The notes below the pieces were generated by a model. It was given only the letters and a program-made list of their open reading frames with translations, searched no databases and was not told where the DNA came from. From contig CM057149.1 of assembly GCA_029964075.1 (NCBI GenBank), forward strand, positions 10,984,465-11,048,464: a stretch of DNA of 64,000 bases. Direction: 5' to 3'. The DNA is from Patiria pectinifera (taxonomy: Eukaryota > Echinodermata > Asteroidea > Valvatida > Asterinidae). This document shows, in pieces, positions 10,446-24,975 of the stretch. Position 1 is the first letter of the stretch. The number at the start of each line of letters is the position of its first letter. Made by a program: the position numbers and the translations under genes.

Positions 10446-13275
10446 GACCTTACTGTCTTGGGTCACATGTAAAGAGGTTTCAGGCAGCAACATGATTGGT
10501 TTCCTCCACAATATCCAATTCCATCTCCCTTGACTTTTTTCCCCCATCCAAACTATCCTCGGCATTTCGCACCAGAGCCCCAGTGCCTGCCCAAACCACA
10601 TTTTCTCTGCCAAGAATCCAATTCTCCCCTAGGGTGCAATTCTTTTAAATGGACTCATCACTGGCTGTAATAAAAAGCCAGGCAGCCCACAGGGGGACCC
10701 ACAGTCAAGTTAGACTAGGCAGCAAAGGCTCAATTAGCTGCAGTACAGTGCCTCAGATGACGTAGGGTCCATGTGTGGCACAGAAGACAGGTTTTCCAGA
10801 AGATCACGTCAAGTGACTTTTGCTGCATTGCCCTTCCAGGTCTGTCATTTCTGATTATTCACCCCATGATTTCATTTATCATTCCTATTTCTGGTGTAAA
10901 ATTTTCAGATGAAAAAAAAAATAAAAATATGTAGATTGATGGAGCAAGGGAAGAACTAGCCATGGCAACTTCAGTGCATCCATGTTAAGACATACTATGT
11001 AAAGGATATATAAATGTACTTTAACCTGTTCCCACTTTGAAAGGTTACTTAAAACACAAAGGAATAAAAAATAATGTATTTTTTTTATTCCCCCATGCAT
11101 AATCTGGGGACTTGTACTGTAGGCAGGATTTTATACTTTGAAACAGCTCTATGACACTTGCACCAGGGCTATGCAATGTATACATGCATTTCAAACAGTA
11201 TTCAATAATAACTTTCAAGGGGCATTGAGTTTCATACAAAGTCCTCCAAACTTTCTCATGAATTTAAATAGGCACAAAATAGTTCTATAACCAAATACCA
11301 GTAACATACCGTATGTACAATGTGGGAACCTTTCATAACCTTTTTAGCTAGTCGCCTGTTTCTGCTATGATCATAACACCCTGCTCAGCTAAACTCAGTT
11401 GAGAACAACTCATACATGTACTGTATGCCAACTTCATCACATACCGGTACATGTACACACGTTTCATTTGGGCTGATACATTGTGGCTTTCTTTTTTGCT
11501 CAGAAACCTTCCCTCCCCCCTGAAATTTTGCCTTGTTTCTCACTTTCTATCCACCCAGTATATATATTGTGTCTTGAGAAAGGCAAGGTAGCGGTACACG
11601 AATGTATAGATTGGTTCAAATAAATTATTTCACCCTTACCGGTTCACTTGAAGCGGCCAAAATTTCTAAATAAAACTACAGAACTGGTAGTTCTTTCAAT
11701 TGGTATGCATAATGTACCGGTACAGATGCTAGTGTTTCAATGAACATTAAGAAAATGAAATTACATGTATGTTAAATATTGATTGAACTGTACTTCTCTG
11801 CCTAATGCACCTTAAACACAATGTATTTTTCTTTACAAGTGGCTGCCCTAAGTAGTGACTCACTTGGGTATAAAAATTGCATTGCTTTTTCACAACATTC
11901 ATCATTTACGCAGAGTGAACATCATAATCCCTATACGGTAATGAGCGGTTTCTTCAGATAGCTTAACAGTTTCTGCCTGAGATAATTATTGATTTATGTG
12001 GGCCCTGATACCTTAATAATTCTCCATAATGACACTGTACATGTACTGAGTATATGTACACGTTCATTGTACCGGTACATGTACTAATGTATCTTCTTGT
12101 ACATGTACAAAAGTATGTGTGTGTATTGTTGGGAGACTTTCAAATTGCAACAGGTATGTTGTACCATGCATGTAGGTTTGGGGCCACATTTAAAGGGAAT
12201 ATATACAACATTTGCTTTTGCTGTAATGTTCAGAAATGGATGGATTTGGGAGGTTAGAATTTTATAAAAAACATTGTTACACTGACTTGTTTGAAGGTTT
12301 GTGTTCGTGGATGCTGGAAAACCAAGAAAAACAATCCTGTTCTTGTAGTCTGGTTCCCTGACCCCACTTAAGATGAAACGGAGCAACTTATAAACGTCGG
12401 GAATTGCAAGGTCAGGTGAACCAGTCTAGCTGGCTTGTACCCGTTTATAGGTGTGTAATCGATTGTAAACAAAATGTGGATTAACTAAATATGGTAAATT
12501 GGGGTCAGTATTTGAATAAGTGTGAAAGTACAGTACCGGTAGAATAACCACAATGGAATATTAACAATCACTCGCGGTGACTTTTGACAAAATTAAATCC
12601 AATGTGAATGCGGTTTAAGTCACTAGCGACAGATAATCAGCGAGTGAGTCGGTCAATCAGGTGCAAAGACAACACTAAGCTGGCCCTCTGCGACCAGCAA
12701 AAAGATGTTTTATTCCCTTTGCTTAAATGCGCACTCAGTCAGAATTGGGATGAGACTGACCAATGTCACCTCATGAGGTCAGCCATTCGTGATTGCATGT
12801 ATCAGCCCTGATAGGCCACATACCAAGGTGTCCTAACTAGGGTCATCAACTGGCTAGCTGGTCACTCAATGCACCAGTAATTGGCTGTTTGTCACTTACA
12901 CTGGTTTGCAGGCTGGAGGAAGGAACAGGCCTGTCTGGTTCCCCAATGACCACAGTCATAAATCATGAGCCCACTGTAGGAGGCTGTTTATTTGGGGCTT
13001 GCTGAGCATGGGAGGTGTTTATTTGGCCTGTGGAGGGCGATGGGCTTGTGGTTGGGTTCGGCCAGTAGGATCCATGGTTATTATACAAAAAAATCCATAG
13101 CTGCCTGTATATTTGAATTGAAAGTGTTTTGTTTTTGAATTTTTTAAAAACTGGTGTAAATGTAAGTACTGGTAGCTGAACTGCATTATATAGATGTTGT
13201 GCAATACGAGTTACAACTGTTCAGTATGGCAGCCAGAAGGGACGCATTAGTTCTCATTCCAATGCAGCATACACG

Positions 13276-13372
13276 TACCGTAATTTGCAGAATATAAGCC
13301 GCGGCTTATACGTTGAATTTGCCCATGAAAATGTTTACTGCAGCTTATACACAGGGCGGCTTATACACCGAG
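13276..13372. mobile_element. Probable pogo/Tigger-type MITE fragment with ATATAAGCCGCGGC motif
   Basis: It starts TACCGTAATTTGCAGAATAT and contains the perfect 18-bp palindrome TATAAGCCGCGGCTTATA at 13293-13310, with further GCTTATACA repeats. The resemblance is to the widespread 'CCGTATTTTCCG-GACTATAAGCCGC' elements of aquatic animals, which is family knowledge from memory. Boundaries are approximate. Confidence 0.45.
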
Positions 13373-13403
13373 CCTTGAAGAATAAAAATGACATTTACAT
13401 ATA

Positions 13404-13482
13404 CAGTGGAACACCGCTGTAACGAACATCGCGGGATCCACAGAAAATGTTTCTAATAGTGATCATTCGTTATAGCGATTTT
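13404..13482. mobile_element. Tigger/pogo-like terminal sequence (single end)
   Basis: CAGTGGAACACCGCTGTAAC follows TA, then GAACATCGCGGGATCC and a later ATTCGTTATAGCGAT. This is the classic pogo/Tigger terminal pattern (CAGTNGAAC...TATAACGAA). The opposite end was not found nearby, so it is probably a truncated insertion. Confidence 0.5.
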
Positions 13483-16455
13483 AAGCTGCCGGTGTCTGGT
13501 ATTTTCAATTTCAATAAATGCGTGCCTCATTACCCTACATGCCCTGTGGCCCTGAAAGACAGAAAGAAAAACCTGCCTACACTGAACTACTACTTTAATG
13601 AAATTAAACCGTTACCGGTTACTACCGGTACCTACATCGATCCCTTCTATGCCTTGGGATTCTTGCCCTAAATAAAGGAAAATAATGAATGTTTTTCAAC
13701 CTCAATTTGTTTTTGGTTTTCTATGTACATGAAAACACGCTGTTCGGGAGCGGTATGGCCGAATGTTAGCCCCGTACCCTGTTCGGTAGGCTGTCCGGCT
13801 GTTCAGCATATCTGTACTGGTATAAGAAAAATCTGTTGCTGAATGAGTTATAAATTAAGAAAGTCATTAACAAACCGAAAGCAGGTCCCACGAAAAGGTG
13901 CCGAACAGGGAAAAGTATGGCTGGCCAGCCGGCCATGCGTGAGTGAAAGCTCACTAAAAGAAATGTAATGGACACCATTTACCAAAAACAATGTGTTTTT
14001 AAGGAACAATACAATAAAACTGAAGCAGGCTATTAAAACACTAACCTGCCGAAATTATCTATAGATAACATACTTTTTGAGAAAAATGTGAAAGTGCGTC
14101 TTCATTTTCCGGGACACAAAGCATAGGTTTCCATTGAAAGGAAATGATGGTAATTTCTCTTTTCTCAAAAAATGACAGCATACTAGGCTAGGCGCAATGA
14201 CTTCACCGGATGCATGATCCTATTATTTACTTACAATCAAGGAGGATATTTCATGATATTCTGATATTATTTTTGAACGTTTGCAAATGGTGTCCATTTA
14301 ATACCTTTAAGCAAGAGTTGCTCGGAGACCAACCCTTTATGTCTCAACCACATTAACGAGATCCATACCCGCTCATTTTTATTGCCAATGCAAGGGCACA
14401 GCAATAAACCTAATATCTCCCAGGATTTCACTTGTTGCTGTCCATCACTGGTTCAAGGCGCATGCTTAACATCATCCCAATTCCCCCAAGCCATTTGGAT
14501 GGGAATTATTTCCATAATCTTTGCTGTGGGTAAATGTGCACCAAGTGCCAATACTTGTCAAACACTGGCGCGATGAGCCTTATGTCATGTATGTTGCAAC
14601 TCAGCTCAACAGTTTTTATCTGTTAAATAACTACCAAATGTTGTTGTGGATCTTGGTGGTTTCAAGGTTCGATACTGATTTTTAAGATCAATGGGTCAAT
14701 TCAAAACATGTGCGTGAAGCTGTCGGTCAAGGTGATGTGATGGTTACTACAGTACATGTATGTTGGTGTTTTTTAATTCCATATCAAACTCTCATACTTC
14801 CAGGCCTCAGTGTCCCTCTTCAATATATACAGGTAGGTTTTTCAGAACATTTTGAAAATCAAAATACAGGTTTTTAAAGGTTTCCACACGCACCAAAATA
14901 TAGGCTTTTATAGGTTTTTAGGGAGCAATTTTTCAGCATTAGGTAGCAGAAATACAGTGAATTGCTAACCTGCATGTTGTCCCTAAAACTAATTTGCAGG
15001 ATATCATGCAAACTGCCCATTTCTGAAACACTGAAAACAATCTAGAGGTTGCATAATGATCTTATTTTGGCAAAATATGATACATGTAACTTGTTATTTA
15101 AAACTTAGGCCTATGCTAAAAGAAAATATAATTTTTTATAAGTTTCATATGTACATGCATGTACCGTAGGTTACTTAAAAAAAATATAAGCTCCCAAGTT
15201 GAAAGATAGGTTTTTATATGTTTGAAAGGTTTCATTGTGATGCCTTCAGTTCTTCCAAGAAATGTTACGCCTACGCATGTTGTAAAACAGCAGTGTCATA
15301 TTTGTGGGTTTGATTTACAATAATGTAGCATTTAGAAACCACGATTGTTAGACTCTGTATTCAGAAAACTATTCATTTCCTTTTTATGATACTGGCATTG
15401 TCAGCCCCAACACTTGACGTCAGGTTTATTCCCAATACATATGTATTTACATCCATAGGCTTCGTGCATACAAAATTTCAACAGCACTAAAAATTATTTT
15501 AACACAAATGTATTTATTTTTTCAGCTGTTTCACATTGTTTTCAATTTATTGCTACACATAATCACCACTGATGGCACAGCATGGTGATAAGGACAAACA
15601 ACTTGCTATTTAAGAAAACAGGTTTTTCTAAAAAAGCGATCGATAACATCCCGTACCCCGCATGATAATACGCAGTTTCTCTTCGTGTTTACCGTACCGA
15701 CGTGCGTATTGATACAGCACCCCCAACCGCCTGTGAATCTTCTGCATTCCAAGTGTTGTTCTACTTCTTTCTTGGGACAAGAATTGCGCATTAGCCGTAT
15801 TTGATTTGACCTGGTTCAGGCCAAAATCAATGTATTTTTCTTTCACCTTCTCACACCGGGGGACTGCCAGGGCTCAGGAAAACAGATTGTGGCGGTCTTT
15901 GACGGACAAGTAGGCCTTGCATGAAATCAGCATGAATGAATGGACGGTGGTTGGAATGGCACCTTGCACTAGTCTGTCCACACTAACGGTTACAAAAGTG
16001 TGACATTTAGAGGGAACCATGGACAAGAGTCGATACATGAAGTAATATGTTAAGTTTTCCGTCTTTCTTCATCCAATATCTTGGTAAGAACATTGCCCAC
16101 CAACACGTTTGATAAATTTCTCGAGAAATTACAGAGGATTATCTTAAAGATTTAACGTTCATATAACGTGGACAGGCATTTCATTTTTAAGTCGTGGGAA
16201 GCAGTAAATAAAATACATCAATTATCCCAAATTTGTTCCTAATGTAAAGCTATCCATTGAGAGATTGCCACTGGCCAATCTCAGGTTAAACCTCTAGGTA
16301 TTTGTAACGACAGGGTGGGCACATCTTCAAGACTTCATGCTCACAACAGGGACAGAAATTGTGTCACAAATTTCTGTCCATGTTATGAACATGTATCAAG
16401 TCGCATCATAATTTCATAAATTGCTTTAATGTTGAATGATACTAATTCTTCATTG

Positions 16456-16501
16456 AATATGCAATATAAATGGAACTTAATATGCAATATAAATGGAACT
16501 T
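16456..16501. repeat. Two-copy 23-bp tandem repeat
   Basis: The unit AATATGCAATATAAATGG followed by AACTT occurs twice without mismatch. Confidence 0.95.
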
Positions 16502-18210
16502 GGGCTGGATTAAACCAAAAAAAATATAACAAGAACATATAGTATGAATCAAGAGTGTCCGTCCATGTTATGAACATTATCCTTCATTTCATCTTAGCCT
16601 ACATGTATGGCAACTCTTTCAAACTAGCAAAAATCTAGGTTAGAACTTCAGTTTTTTTTATTGTGTGAATGAATCTTTTATTGGGTGGTGCCTGCTCAAT
16701 TTCCGTTTGCTCATTTACGTAGGAATTAAGTGTCAATCCCTTCAAATGGGGATATGTTTAGGAAAACACATTGATACTGAAAATTATTGTTTCGCTTCAG
16801 ATTTTACATGTATGAGTACATCAGTTATCAGAAAATCACAAACATAAGCAATACAGCTTGAAAAAATAAAACAAATTTAACAAAACCAGCTTTTTTTTTT
16901 CCTTCTCCAAAACTGTAAAGAAAGTCCACATGATTGAATGTTAAAAAAAGATCTACATGTATGTTCAGAGTTTTTTCAAACGTACACCATTTAGACAAAC
17001 TTGGGTGAGGCTTGTTGTAAATCATAAATTTAATTTAACCGTAGTAAGTGGAAGACATCCGGTACAAACACAACATTATATACATGTATACATGTATTAG
17101 AATCTTCTTATACAACTGCAAAGTCTCCTTTCACAAATTTGTGACATGCAAATTGAATTTGATGCAGAATGCATGCAGTGGACTGTGGAAAATGATGGTG
17201 CACGCAACGACAATTCAACATATGCGAGTATTTTATGAAGTGGATTATTTTATGGCACAAAGCCCCAGCGAGCAACAAGAGGGAATAGCTATAAGTCCCA
17301 AATCTTCTGAGCAACTTGTGGGTAAAGATGGACCGATACAGAGATGAAACAGATGTGCGATTATATATCTCACAGGAGTGATCAGTCATATGGGAGGAGT
17401 CTTATCAACTTGTACAATCTCCATCTTGGCTGTCTTCTCTCTGTAGATTTTTAAGACTGCCGGAAGTACAATTCTTCAAAGGTGACTGAGGATTTCTACC
17501 GGTTGAAAAAATGGCCCTCAGGAAGGATGTGTTGCGACACCGGGGACTATCAGCTCGGTACAGCGATTGGGTTGGACGATAACGTCCAGCGCGCCGGAGG
17601 AATGCGGGTCAATTCAATCAAGATCTGCGGGTGCGGTGTAATTAACGCAGCTGTGTGGACAACACCGTGCAAGGTGTGGAGGGGTGGGATGGATGAAGCT
17701 GCAACGGTGATGGGGGGGGGGAAGAGAGAGAAAAATAGCACGCAGATTTCGAGATGATTGGGTAAAAATTAGATTGGGCCCGTGTGGCCTGCAGTGATAA
17801 TCCTGGGGATATTTGGGCAATGGAGTGACACTGGGAATAGAGCAGCCCAGAGGATAAGGTTAAGATCACAAAGTCACTGCGCCGTTTATGTCAGAGTTTT
17901 TGCCGTCGAAATGTAATTGTAGAATGTCAAAAGGGAAGACCTTGCTAATTTGGAACATGCAGGCATGCAGCAAACGGAGTGTAACACTTTCATTAACTTT
18001 CAACTCTTGAAGTTGACCATCAAAAGATAAATCTGTTGTGTATTAGAATTACAATGAAAGTTCTTATCTCGCAAAATGGACTGACAATGCAGTTGAAATG
18101 TTCTAGAACTTAGTCAATGGAAATTAGTAGATAATTTTTTCCTGTCTGAAACCAAAGTCTGCAAAAATTGTGTCTACTTGAGTTGGTTTAAATCCTTTTT
18201 TTGGTACAAA

Positions 18211-18357
18211 CAGGCATGCAACTGGGAATTTAGGAAAAAAACTGAGGAAACTCAAAACCACACAAGACTTTGTACACTATTTTTCAATTTGTAATGGCAT
18301 TCAAGAGAAGTAAAAAACGAGGAAATCAGGGGATCCAAGGAAAAGTTGCATGCCCTG
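18211..18357. mobile_element. CAGGCATGCAACT-ended MITE, copy 1 (hAT-like?)
   Basis: The element is 147 bp, from CAGGCATGCAACT at the left to AAAGTTGCATGCCCTG at the right. Its interior (CACACAAGACTTTGTACA, TTTGTAATGGCATTCA) is shared almost base for base with copy 3 at 24976. CAGG-type ends suggest hAT, but no 8-bp target duplication is visible, so the class is tentative. Confidence 0.65.
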
Positions 18358-18446
18358 TGGTCAGCATAACGCTGGATCACCAGTCTTATAGTACAATTTT
18401 GCATTCAAGAAAAAATCATTGAGAACATGAACAAGTACATATGTAC

Positions 18447-18526
18447 ATGTGCAAATGTACATGTACACCCTACTTCCGTAATACATGTACGTGTGCAAAT
18501 GTACATGTACACCCTACTTCCGTAAT
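18447..18526. repeat. Two-copy tandem duplication with 44-bp period
   Basis: The string TGTGCAAATGTACATGTACA followed by CCCTACTTCCGTAAT occurs twice, 44 bp apart. The copies are separated by TACATGTACG. It appears to be a recent slippage product built on the ACATGT palindrome. Confidence 0.9.
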
Positions 18527-20858
18527 CAAGTGACATGCTTGGCACATTCTTGTACTCTCCACTCAATAATCGTACTAAGTTCTTCCTGATTACACACAGC
18601 CCATCTCAGCTGCACCACGGCAATCCGGAACCCTCCCCCAGACTTTTCCAGAAATTGGTTCGTCGAGGAGGGCCGGCGATATTTGTGGATGTGTGAGTCA
18701 TGAGAGGAACAAGAGATTCGATTCCAGCTCTCTCCGTCTCTCTCTCTACGAGGGAGTGAGTGCTCCTCCGATGATCGTTTTACAAATTGCTGGCAAACTG
18801 GGGATGAGGACAGTGAATAAGCCAAAGCCTCTTCAGGCTCAAGTCCCTCCATCTTTTTTTTTTCTTCTATGCAGCTGAAATATGAAATGTCGCCTGGCTT
18901 TTTGAGTCGCACACTTTCCAGGGGAAGGATGTGGTGGAATCGGGTCGCAGAATGCACTCTGGAGAAATACATTCTTTTTCATTTGTGTGATCCCACATGA
19001 GTCACTAGTCCATGGTTCCATTTCAGAAATTGTGGCGTAATTGAGGAAGATGCAATGCTATACTGACCTGTGTATATGATGGAAAAATTCACTACTGTGT
19101 ATCTACATGAAACACATGGAAGCAAGGAGTCCTTTAAACACATAATGAGTCTGGTAAATTTCTGTTTAACCAGTTCACGACAGGATTATTTTGACACTGA
19201 CTGCACCCAGGCGCGGGATTGTTTTCACCAACCTCGATGCCAGACGGGTTCAGGCGGGCATCTACGGGTTCAGGCCATCATCTGCCAGCAGCACACCCTG
19301 ATATTTCCGGCCCCGCTCGCTCGCTGGTTGTGTCTTTATCCGTCATCCGTTCCAAATACCGCCAAACCTTTGCGTGTACATGTACATGTATACACGTCAT
19401 CCAACGTGAACTGGTTAATTCTGTTGTTTTGAGCAGTGACTTTTTTTGGATTTTAAGGAAACCCAAAGGGGTAATGAGGTTGCAAAATGTTACCAACATG
19501 CATGTATATATGCACCACTGAAGAGTTTCCAGAAAAGCAACTTAGGGAAAGGTTCAATCCAATTTTAAATTTTGACCCAGAAAATGTAACAACAACGTCT
19601 GACATCTTCAGTGTAGAAATCTTTGTTTCCGGTGTCATGAGTGTGTAACGTCTCATAACGTTCAGGATGATTTCCACGTGTATATAAAATAGGACAAACT
19701 TGTGAGTCATCCAGTAAGACAAAATGAACATGAAGGTACTGGTTCGCAGATGTCAGCAATTATGCTGATAAAAAGATGTTTGCGACAGAATAACTTCGGA
19801 GGGATCAAGTTCGTAATCTTTCCCCAAGCGCACCTACCGGTAGTTCTAATAACAAGCAATTGTGGACTAGATATTGCAACCTTAGCAGATGGGAATCATT
19901 CTGAATCAGACTAATCAGTATACATGTGTAATTTCTCCAAAGGGACTCCAAGGCCTAAATATCTCACAGTGTCACAATGATGTAGGTGAAGTGTGAATGA
20001 CATCAGGTGGTTGATTGCATGTGGAATTATATCTTGTTGAAAAAAAGGTCTCAAACGAAAATTGCCTTCACATGTGCATACCGTGCATGGATCGAAGTGT
20101 TGACAAGGAATGGCAACAAGTATTAAAGACAAACGTTATCCTTAAAAGGTACATGCGTATGTTTCCCTATTTTTTTTCAGTGGTGTACGTGTACATATTT
20201 GTACATGTACAGTATAAGAATTCTATGAAAATAGAATAGTCTTTTAGTACAGATGCCTAAATCTCCTTGAAATTCACAGTACCAGAACGAATAAACCAAG
20301 CTTATCAACGTTTGATCACTGATGGGTTTTTTTTATCTGAAATCAACAACTCAACATCTTAATATCAGGCCTTTCCAAAGCAGCTCTGCCGACACGTAAC
20401 TAATCAAGATCCCACCTCAAAAGGACTCAACAGACCCTCAACCAAATAATTGGCTGCTTTTCATCAAAGCTTCTCATTCGGTTCTCCGACACCTCGGAAG
20501 CCCACGCAGCCATTTACCAAGCCTCCGCGTGAGTGACTGTCTCTTAATGAGGGATTTCACGCGGACGTGACTGTCACGACCCGATGGATATAATGCAAAT
20601 AGAAGTCAGCAGAACGTCATGCAGCTAAGCGAAGTAAATTTCCTATTTTGGCGATAGAAGCGGTTCCTGTTTGTCAATGCAGTCTGGTCAGGTGCAGCTA
20701 GTTTGATTAAATCTGAACTGGCCTGAATGTAGGGAATTTCTTCTTGTATGATCAGCAAGTGCCACCGACTTGAACAGCAAACCCCTGTTATCCAATACTC
20801 ATTATAAAAAAACATGTACCGGTACATGTAACCTTTATGAGGAATCCCCCACTTTAAC

Positions 20859-21006
20859 CAGGACTGCAACTTGAAAGTAACAAAACAGAAGAGGAAATTC
20901 CACGCTTTACAAGAAATTATTCATTGTGTTTAAATTTTTAATGACATAAGTGTGAAGTGAACAAGGAGGAAATAAGCTGCTCCAAGGAAAAAAAGTTGCA
21001 TGCCTG
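20859..21006. mobile_element. CAGGCATGCAACT-ended MITE, copy 2 (most diverged)
   Basis: It runs from CAGGACTGCAACTT to AAGTTGCATGCCTG and is 148 bp, close in length to copy 1. The right part (GAGGAAATAAGC, TCCAAGGAAAAAAAGTTGCA) aligns with the other copies, while the middle is strongly diverged. Confidence 0.55.
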
Positions 21007-24000
21007 TTCAGCTCTTCAAGTTTTCAGCAGTGCTGATAGCATTTTGCTTGGGCTGTGAAACTTGACACATACAGGTACATGGCATGCAAAGGATTTATAG
21101 TTTCTGAATAGAGACCATCCCAGAACAGGCTTGACAAACTGGGAGACTGGCAACACATTTAGGGGTGGATCCAGAGCCCCCTCCTCCCCCCATAAAAAAT
21201 CAAAAACATAACACTGAAAAAAAAAAAGTTTTAGACTACACTATGCGACTTGACTGAAATTCTCATCATGACCATCACCAAAAAGGGAAATGACCGCATC
21301 CACCCAAAACTGAATCACAAATCCAAACATTCCCCTCTGCGCGGCTCTGAAAAACAAACAACTTAAAAGCCCTTGTCCTGGGCTGAAAATCCCTGCACGC
21401 TTTGCACTCCTCCCTATGAATAAGCAACTCTGTTTCAAGATTTCTCATCTTTGTGAATGAAAGCACAAGGTTGTGAGAACTGACCTGCATGTTTTATGCA
21501 GGATAACATCTCCTAGGATGTGCTTCTGGACGGAGCGCTGAGGGAAGGAGACAGCTGCTTGAACGGTCAAGAGGAGGCCAATGTTGCTCAAAGACAGATG
21601 CTTATTCTTAGGATGGGTATGGAGAGCCAGTGGCTGCAAAATCTAATCAATTTGTTTTTGATACTGTGTTAGTGTGCACGAATGTTTGAATGTGGGAACT
21701 TGATCCTTTATGTTTTTCCAATTTAGCAATTTTTATTTCAAGCATGTACAAGTTCAAGTACCTTTTACAAAGGTATAGACAGTAAGGGATACCATCATTA
21801 CACATGTAACTCAATTTTCTGTCAATTTCAATAGATGACGGCATTAATGAGTATCAAATCAAAATCAAATTTAATGATAATGCTGAAAAATACCATCTAT
21901 GGGCAATTCCAGACTAGGGGTTGGGATCATTTCTTTGAATCATTAATCAGATACTGTACATCATGGTTATTTGGATGTGTCACGGACATGACACTTCCTT
22001 TAATAATGATGGAATTGTCCCCTATCTACACGTATAACACTTACAAATGATCAAGTTATTCTTAATCAATCGTCTTCTGGAAAACACTGCCTACGTGCAC
22101 AAACAAGTCCAAACATCAAGTGATTAATTATTCCACTACTACATCATGTATATAAAGTATGTATGTATTTTTGCCGCAACTGGCCTTCCATAGCCTTTCC
22201 TCTTTTTTATGTTCTGTACACGCAGTCTCTATGCCTCTTTATTATACTGTATCAACAGCCCGCCTTTTCTCCTAAAGTTTGTTCAATGTGCAAGTAAATT
22301 CTAAAAAAAGAAATTATGCATTTCAGAGTTGACCCTTGATGAAAGAATAGGTTGAACAGGGTGCGTCGAGACGGACCAATAATGGGTGGAATTTCAGCAG
22401 GTGAATTAGACAATACGCATACAATGTAAACGTACCTACATTTTTGCTGGCTTTGACGAAATGACGAATTGCAAGGAATTGTAACAATCAATCTTGAATG
22501 CTTTACTGTTACCATTTCCTGTTGAACTTCACAATCTAAATCCCCACAATTCAGTAAAATAAATGTTCATTCAGGAGGTATTGGTATGTTAAACCAAAAG
22601 GTAGATATTTGATATTGAAAAGATAAATCTACATGTATACATAGGTGTATTTTTCAAGGAGCTTAGAAAAAAATACATAACGCTTGCGTTCAATGTTTGT
22701 CGATTTTATCAAAATGCCAACACAAAAATACTGAACTTTATCAGAATCAGATAATATAATCCATACAAGTATGCTATCTTGCTAAACTCTGACATGACTT
22801 TATGATGAATGTTGCCTGTTTTATCTACATGTACTTATCTACTGTCATTTTGTCAGTGTCAATGTTATGCAAATTACATGTATTCTTGTACCGGTACATA
22901 TGTACATTGTATATTGCACACTGCTACTTGAATGAAAAAATATTTTATCTACGAAAACTATATGTACATGCATGATACGTGTACGTGTAACTTAGCAAAC
23001 GAGAGGATTGTGATAATTTTTTGGATAAGGACAATAACATCAATGATTATAGTCATGATTTGAATCGTTCATGGCATACATTATTGAAGTAAAATTCATG
23101 TAAAAAATACAGTTTCAATTTTTTGGGATGTTTAAATTTAAGATTGCCTGAACATAGGCCTATTCTTTTGACTCGCCCACATGCCCACAATTGTTGATAC
23201 AGTAAGTCTGTCTGTTTGAAGAAAAAAACCCGCAACAACATCCATGTGTAAAATGTACAATGTACCGGTACGTGTACATTTTTGTACAGTATATTCCATT
23301 TGGTTAACCACATTGCTTTTTTTAAGGCATGCAGTATCTTTCGCTTTTCATGTCTTTTGTACGTTTCCAATAACACCACCACCCAAAATCCACAGAGGAA
23401 TGTTCAAAACCTAATCTGTTGAAGTTTCACCTTAGTGGATATTAACCTTTTCAAAAAAACAGTTAAAAACTATGCACAACATTTTGATCAGGAACACAAT
23501 TCTGATTCCATCAATGGGACTCTTTATTCCAAAGATCGTTGGAAATCACCTACGTAAATTTCTTCTAAAACGACAGCAAGCCAGACAGAATGATTTCACA
23601 GGGTGTTTATAGTACTGGTATGATCTTTAATCCAAGTGCCGGTAAGCCTTTAGATAATAATTCAGTACAGGTTACTTTTGGGATGAATGCAAATGATCCT
23701 ACATGCCTTTAATGTCAGTGTAACCACAAATGGCTAAAATGTAACCACTGCATTCACAGAATCTTCAATTCAAAGAGAAAAGGGCTGTGGCTCTACACAC
23801 AATGCACACTGTACAGGAGGCCAGATCAGGCTTTCTTTTCAACAATGGCTGAAACTTCATGGAAAAGAGTGAGCTGAGAAAGCACCATGATGTATGTATC
23901 AGCTATTGGGTTCCTGTATGAATGTATAATGCATACAAGAATATACATGTATGTACCGGTAACATAAGGACTGTCCTTAGACAGAAATATCCTCCATATG

Positions 24001-24975
24001 TCCCTTTGTTTTATCACAACATGTACAAATGTACCGTACAAGTACAAGTTTGCCAAATGCCATCTTCACATACATGTATGCACATCCGTATGAAATGAAT
24101 TACTGATGTTACAAATTTGGGAAGCTACAAAATATTTTTTTTTTAAAGGGGGGGGGGGTAAAAAAGGGCAAACTCAATAGTGTTGCAAAATCCTTCTATA
24201 TGTATTTTCATAACCAGCAGATCAAAATTTGATGAAAAAAATCACAACAGCTGAACAAATCATTTACATGTAAATAAACAACCAAGAAAAATATACAGGG
24301 AAAAAAGGAACAATTGTGACAAAATTTAAACTTTTCAGACAGGTACAAGTCTTTCAAATAAGGTGAAATAGCATAACACTGCACGACTCTGTCACATATT
24401 ATACCTTACCAAACAATAGTCTGAGGTCAAACAAATGGCAGACAACAACAAAGGCGCTGCACTTTTGCGCACTATGAACCATGCTGGTTACTTTAACACA
24501 TCACCGGTTAGTCATGCACACCACTACGCTGGATGGAGGTATTAATAATTGGCGAGGAAAAAGCGCGCTCATTCATCGGTAAAGCTTCTCACTGCGAATG
24601 CTCCGCTCAAATGGTAGCTCAAGGTTAATTGCCAGACAGGTTTTTTTTGAAGCGATTAATTCATATATTCAACCTGAAGTGAAGCAGAAGCTACATTCGT
24701 TTCACTGGATCGAGTGATCTCATTTAATTTGGAAAAGTGCGTGGTTGAAAAAGGCATAGCAAAACGAATACTACGTGTGTACATGTATTCATAATATCTA
24801 TGGGTTTTTTAAATCCCTCGTCAAAAAAAAATATTACTTAAAATATTAATTTTTTTACTTTAGTGTTATACCACTGATATTCCTAGCACTCCTTTTTCTT
24901 TCATATCCTTGCACTGGGGAATTCCTCTCAACGCTCGAAAAGGGGTTACATGTACATGTAGTGATGTACATACTT

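Noticed and set aside
15628..15846. 72-codon minus-strand frame with a basic, helical-looking sequence
   Set aside because: Protein-like in composition but matching no family I recognise, with a competing overlapping frame on the same strand. Insufficient for a gene call.
18526..18972. 148-codon minus-strand frame, the longest outside Celsr apart from the exon frame
   Set aside because: No recognisable domain. It starts at the edge of a tandem duplication and shows no splice or promoter context. A chance frame is the simplest reading, though expression was not testable.
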